In this document: piece after piece, positions 7,210 through 9,084 of the stretch
How positions within the stretch are numbered: position 1 is the stretch's first letter
Layout: every line of letters starts with the position of its first letter
NCBI GenBank assembly: GCA_003023105.1
Contig: PXSZ01000069.1
Span: 1-9,084, forward strand
Reading direction: 5' to 3'
DNA: 9,084 bases
From: Bacteroidetes bacterium QH_10_64_37
GTDB taxonomy: Bacteria; Bacteroidota; Rhodothermia; Rhodothermales; Salinibacteraceae
Position numbers and translations under genes: made by a program
Notes under the pieces: generated by a model
Told to the model about the DNA's origin: nothing
Seen by the model: the letters and a program-made list of their open reading frames with translations, nothing else
Database searches by the model: none

Positions 7210-7253
7210 CCGCTCGTCCCGTCGTCGCCACGTTCTCGTAAGTGGCCTCCTCC
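7188..7253 (+). repeat. 10-bp inverted repeat across the STAS-kinase junction
   Basis: GGAGGAGGCC at 7188-7197 and its perfect reverse complement GGCCTCCTCC at 7244-7253 flank the STAS stop codon (7207-7209). The spacer is 46 nt. In mRNA this could form a GC-rich stem whose 3' arm ends 22 nt before the kinase start codon. There is no T-run after it, so it is not a standard terminator. It may tune relative expression of the STAS protein and the kinase, act as an mRNA stabiliser or processing site, or be chance in GC-rich coding sequence. Confidence 0.55.
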
Positions 7254-7275
7254 CTTCGACGACCTCACCCGCTTC

Positions 7276-7725
7276 ATGAAGGCTCTGACGAAGACATACA
7301 CGGACCTCGACCGTGCAATCGACGAGGTGCAGTCGCTGTCCAAATCGTGGTCCGCGGCTCGGCTCAATGGGAGCCTCGACGACGAAACGATCCAGTGCAC
7401 CTCCCTCGTCCTTCACGAATGGATTGCCAACCTGCACCAGCACGCCGACTTTCGGGACGATCCCCCCATGGTCGAGGTCCGGCTCTCCCAACAGGAGCAC
7501 CGCGTCTACTGCTCGGTCACGGACAATTCGGAGGGATTTGAGCTCGACGCCCACTTCCCAACCGAGGACGACCATCTTGAGCCGCTCCCCGAGCGCGGAA
7601 TGGGACTTCGCATCATCAAAACCTGCACCGACGACCTGTCCTACACGCAGACGAATGACGGGCTCTACCGCTTTGAATTCATTATTCCCGCCGACCACGA
7701 TCCATGGCTGAACACACTATTTTAG
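7276..7725 (+). CDS. GHKL serine kinase / anti-sigma factor (RsbW/SpoIIAB family)
   Basis: This family binds a sigma factor or other target and, when the STAS partner is dephosphorylated, switches to that partner and phosphorylates it using ATP. The 149-residue protein matches the family length. The N-box is LVLHEWIANLHQHA (44-57), with Glu48 and Asn52 in the E-x-x-x-N arrangement. The G1 box is VTDNSEGFEL (81-90), with Asp83 and Gly87; the first glycine of the usual DxGxG is Ser85, a variation also seen in RsbW-type kinases. The G2 box is ERGMGLRIIK (106-115). The C-terminal strands LYRFEFIIP complete the ATPase fold. The start ATG at 7276 lies 66 nt after the STAS stop. The 3' end overlaps the phosphatase gene by 22 nt. 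Its target is not encoded in the window, so whether it controls a sigma factor or another protein is open. Confidence 0.88.
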   Translation: MKALTKTYTDLDRAIDEVQSLSKSWSAARLNGSLDDETIQCTSLVLHEWIANLHQHADFRDDPPMVEVRLSQQEHRVYCSVTDNSEGFELDAHFPTEDDHLEPLPERGMGLRIIKTCTDDLSYTQTNDGLYRFEFIIPADHDPWLNTLF

Positions 7726-8819
7726 TCGTCGAGGATGACAGCACGGTTCGGGAGCTCCTGAAGTACCGTCTCGGCAAGCACTACGACGTGTCCACGGCCA
7801 CGAACGGTGAAGAGGCCCTCGATCGGGTGGAGGAGACCCCTCCCAACCTCATCATCTCGGACATCATGATGCCGAAGATGGATGGGTTTGCGCTGCAGTC
7901 GGCCCTGGAGACTGACAAGAACACGCGCATCATTCCGTTCATCTTCCTCACGGCCCGGGCCGATGACGAGGCTCGGCAGCAGGGTCAGCGCAAGGGCGTG
8001 GACGACTATATCACAAAGCCGTTCGACATGGAAACCCTGCTGTCTCGGGTCGAACGGCTGCTGGAGCGGGTCGATATGTATCAGACCCAGCTCAACGCGG
8101 AACTTGGACAGGACTTCTCCAACCGCCTGCTCCCCAACCAGGTCCCCTCCGTTGATCATTACGACCTGCGCTTCCACAGCAAGGCGCGGCAGCAAGGCGG
8201 AGGCGACCTGTTCGACTGGACGAAGACGGACGAAGACACGTACTTCCTAACCATCGGAGACGTGATGGGGAAGGGCCTTCAGGCCAAGTTTTACGCGTTT
8301 AGCTTTCTAAGCTACGTGCGGAGCACCCTGCACACTCTGCTCGAAGAGTCGACCTCCCCGGCGGCTCTTATGACTCAGTTGAACGACATGCTCCTCAACG
8401 ACGAGGTGCTGGAGGATACGTTCGCCACCTTCCTCCTCATGCACTGGGACCCGCACGCTCATACCGTCACGTACGCGAACGCCGGCCACTGCCGCCCCAT
8501 CCTCATCACCCCGACCGGTACCGAGATTGCCGAACACAGCGACCTCATCCTCGGTCTGGAGGAAGGCGCGGGGTTCTCGGAGGTGAGGCTGGACCTCGAT
8601 CCGGGCACCGCCCTCGCGGCCTACACAGACGGGCTCCTGGAGCAGCACACTCACGAGGGCAACATGCTCGGCGAAGACGGGGTCCGGGAACTCGTCGCGG
8701 AGGCGTACGCACACGACGACTCCATCCAGGCCCTCCTGGACGGCACCCTTGCCCGGAGCGCGTCCGACCAATTCGAGGATGATCTGCTCGTGGTCTGGTT
8801 GGAGCGGAACGGCGGGTAG
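7704..8819 (+). CDS. Response regulator with receiver domain fused to PP2C/SpoIIE serine phosphatase (RsbU type)
   Basis: This protein probably turns on the partner switch by dephosphorylating the STAS protein. Residues 1-120 are a CheY-like receiver with acidic pocket Asp11-Asp12, phosphoacceptor Asp53 in IISDIMMPKMDGF, Thr83 and Lys105 (TKPFD). A helical linker (about 108-140, LLSRVERLLERVDMYQTQL) joins it to a PP2C domain at 145-368. Metal-binding and catalytic motifs are intact: GGGDLFDW with Asp168, IGDVMGKG with Asp186, YANAGHCRPIL, YTDGLLE with Asp309, and FEDDLLVVWL with Asp359-Asp360. The domain order matches response regulators such as RssB-like/RsbU-like phosphatases, where phosphorylation of the receiver alters phosphatase activity. 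The ATG at 7704 lies inside the kinase gene, a 22-nt overlap that suggests coupled translation and fixed stoichiometry. No sensor histidine kinase lies in the window, so the input signal is unknown. Confidence 0.94.
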   Translation: MAEHTILVVEDDSTVRELLKYRLGKHYDVSTATNGEEALDRVEETPPNLIISDIMMPKMDGFALQSALETDKNTRIIPFIFLTARADDEARQQGQRKGVDDYITKPFDMETLLSRVERLLERVDMYQTQLNAELGQDFSNRLLPNQVPSVDHYDLRFHSKARQQGGGDLFDWTKTDEDTYFLTIGDVMGKGLQAKFYAFSFLSYVRSTLHTLLEESTSPAALMTQLNDMLLNDEVLEDTFATFLLMHWDPHAHTVTYANAGHCRPILITPTGTEIAEHSDLILGLEEGAGFSEVRLDLDPGTALAAYTDGLLEQHTHEGNMLGEDGVRELVAEAYAHDDSIQALLDGTLARSASDQFEDDLLVVWLERNGG

Positions 8820-8821
8820 GG

Positions 8822-8857
8822 CGCATCGCCATGCGTTCCTACACCGACCTGGTCGGT
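8822..8857. terminator. Two adjacent hairpins between convergent genes
   Basis: Just after the phosphatase stop, CGCAT/ATGCG (8822-8826 and 8831-8835, 4-nt loop) is followed by ACCGACC-T-GGTCGGT (8843-8857), a 15-nt palindrome that folds as a 6-bp stem with a 3-nt loop. The position suits a shared terminator for the convergent genes. However, no T-run follows on either strand, so it is not a typical intrinsic terminator; the palindrome could equally be a protein-binding site. Confidence 0.35.
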
Positions 8858-8953
8858 CTGAATAGATGATTTCCTGACGCCTTCGGTGCGACCTGCACAT
8901 CGATCTTTACCCACCACGCCCTCTACACCCACGCCCTTCACTCATCTCTTTGC

Positions 8954-9084
8954 TTACCCGTCCCGGGCTCGCTGGGCCAAGAGCTCACGATCCACTTTCA
9001 TCCGGTCCTGAACCGCCGCGTCGGGGAGCCGGTGCACAGCGTCCGGAAGCTTGAAGCGCGGGAGCACTGTCGCCAGGGAGGCCC
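8954..9084 (-). CDS. C-terminal end of an unidentified protein, cut by window edge
   Basis: A reading frame enters from the right edge and ends with TAA at 8956-8954, giving 42 complete codons. The translation includes VLPRFKLPDAVHRLPDAAV and ends LLAQRARDG. Third codon positions are mostly G or C, as in the other genes here, which supports real coding. No other frame on this strand is as convincing, and the gene is convergent with the phosphatase operon. I do not recognise the family from this fragment. The start codon is outside the window. Confidence 0.6.
   Translation of the reverse strand, partial: ASLATVLPRFKLPDAVHRLPDAAVQDRMKVDRELLAQRARDG

Noticed and set aside
8307..8941. Minus-strand open frames opposite the phosphatase gene (8307-8900 and 8651-8941)
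   Set aside because: They are antisense to the well-supported PP2C domain and have no domain signature of their own.

Overview
The window looks like chromosomal DNA from a salt-loving member of the Bacteroidota/Rhodothermota, most like Salinibacter. This rests on GC-rich coding with G/C-ending codons, Asp/Glu-rich cytoplasmic proteins, mostly absent Shine-Dalgarno sites, and the Bacteroidota form of the LPS-transport genes (a lipoprotein-like LptC beside a large OstA-like protein). Genus-level assignment is inference from style and gene content; no rRNA or tRNA gene is present.

Positions 1-6597 hold five minus-strand genes, transcribed in the order lptC, OstA-like (LptA role), lptB, glmS, prfA. 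The first three are the periplasmic and ATPase parts of the machine that carries lipopolysaccharide from the inner to the outer membrane; OstA and lptB overlap by 4 nt. glmS makes glucosamine-6-phosphate, the entry point to UDP-GlcNAc, lipid A and peptidoglycan. prfA (release factor 1) follows 84 nt later and runs off the left edge. A 227-nt gap between lptC and the OstA gene holds a nested inverted repeat.

Positions 6868-8819 hold a plus-strand, divergently oriented three-gene partner-switching module: a STAS anti-sigma-factor antagonist (RsbV/SpoIIAA type), a GHKL serine kinase/anti-sigma factor (RsbW type) and a response-regulator receiver fused to a PP2C/SpoIIE phosphatase (RsbU type). 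The expected logic is: receiver phosphorylation controls the phosphatase, the phosphatase dephosphorylates Ser56 of the STAS protein, and the dephosphorylated STAS protein sequesters the kinase and frees its target. No sigma factor or sensor kinase lies in the window. The 270-nt divergent region carries a near-perfect sigma-54 type -24/-12 element ahead of the module.

The right end has a short convergent gap with hairpins, then the C-terminal 42 codons of an unidentified minus-strand gene. The points most worth a second look are the sigma-54-like promoter in front of a sigma-regulatory module, the nested repeat upstream of the OstA gene, the long disordered insertion in the OstA-like protein, and a 10-bp inverted repeat between the STAS and kinase genes.
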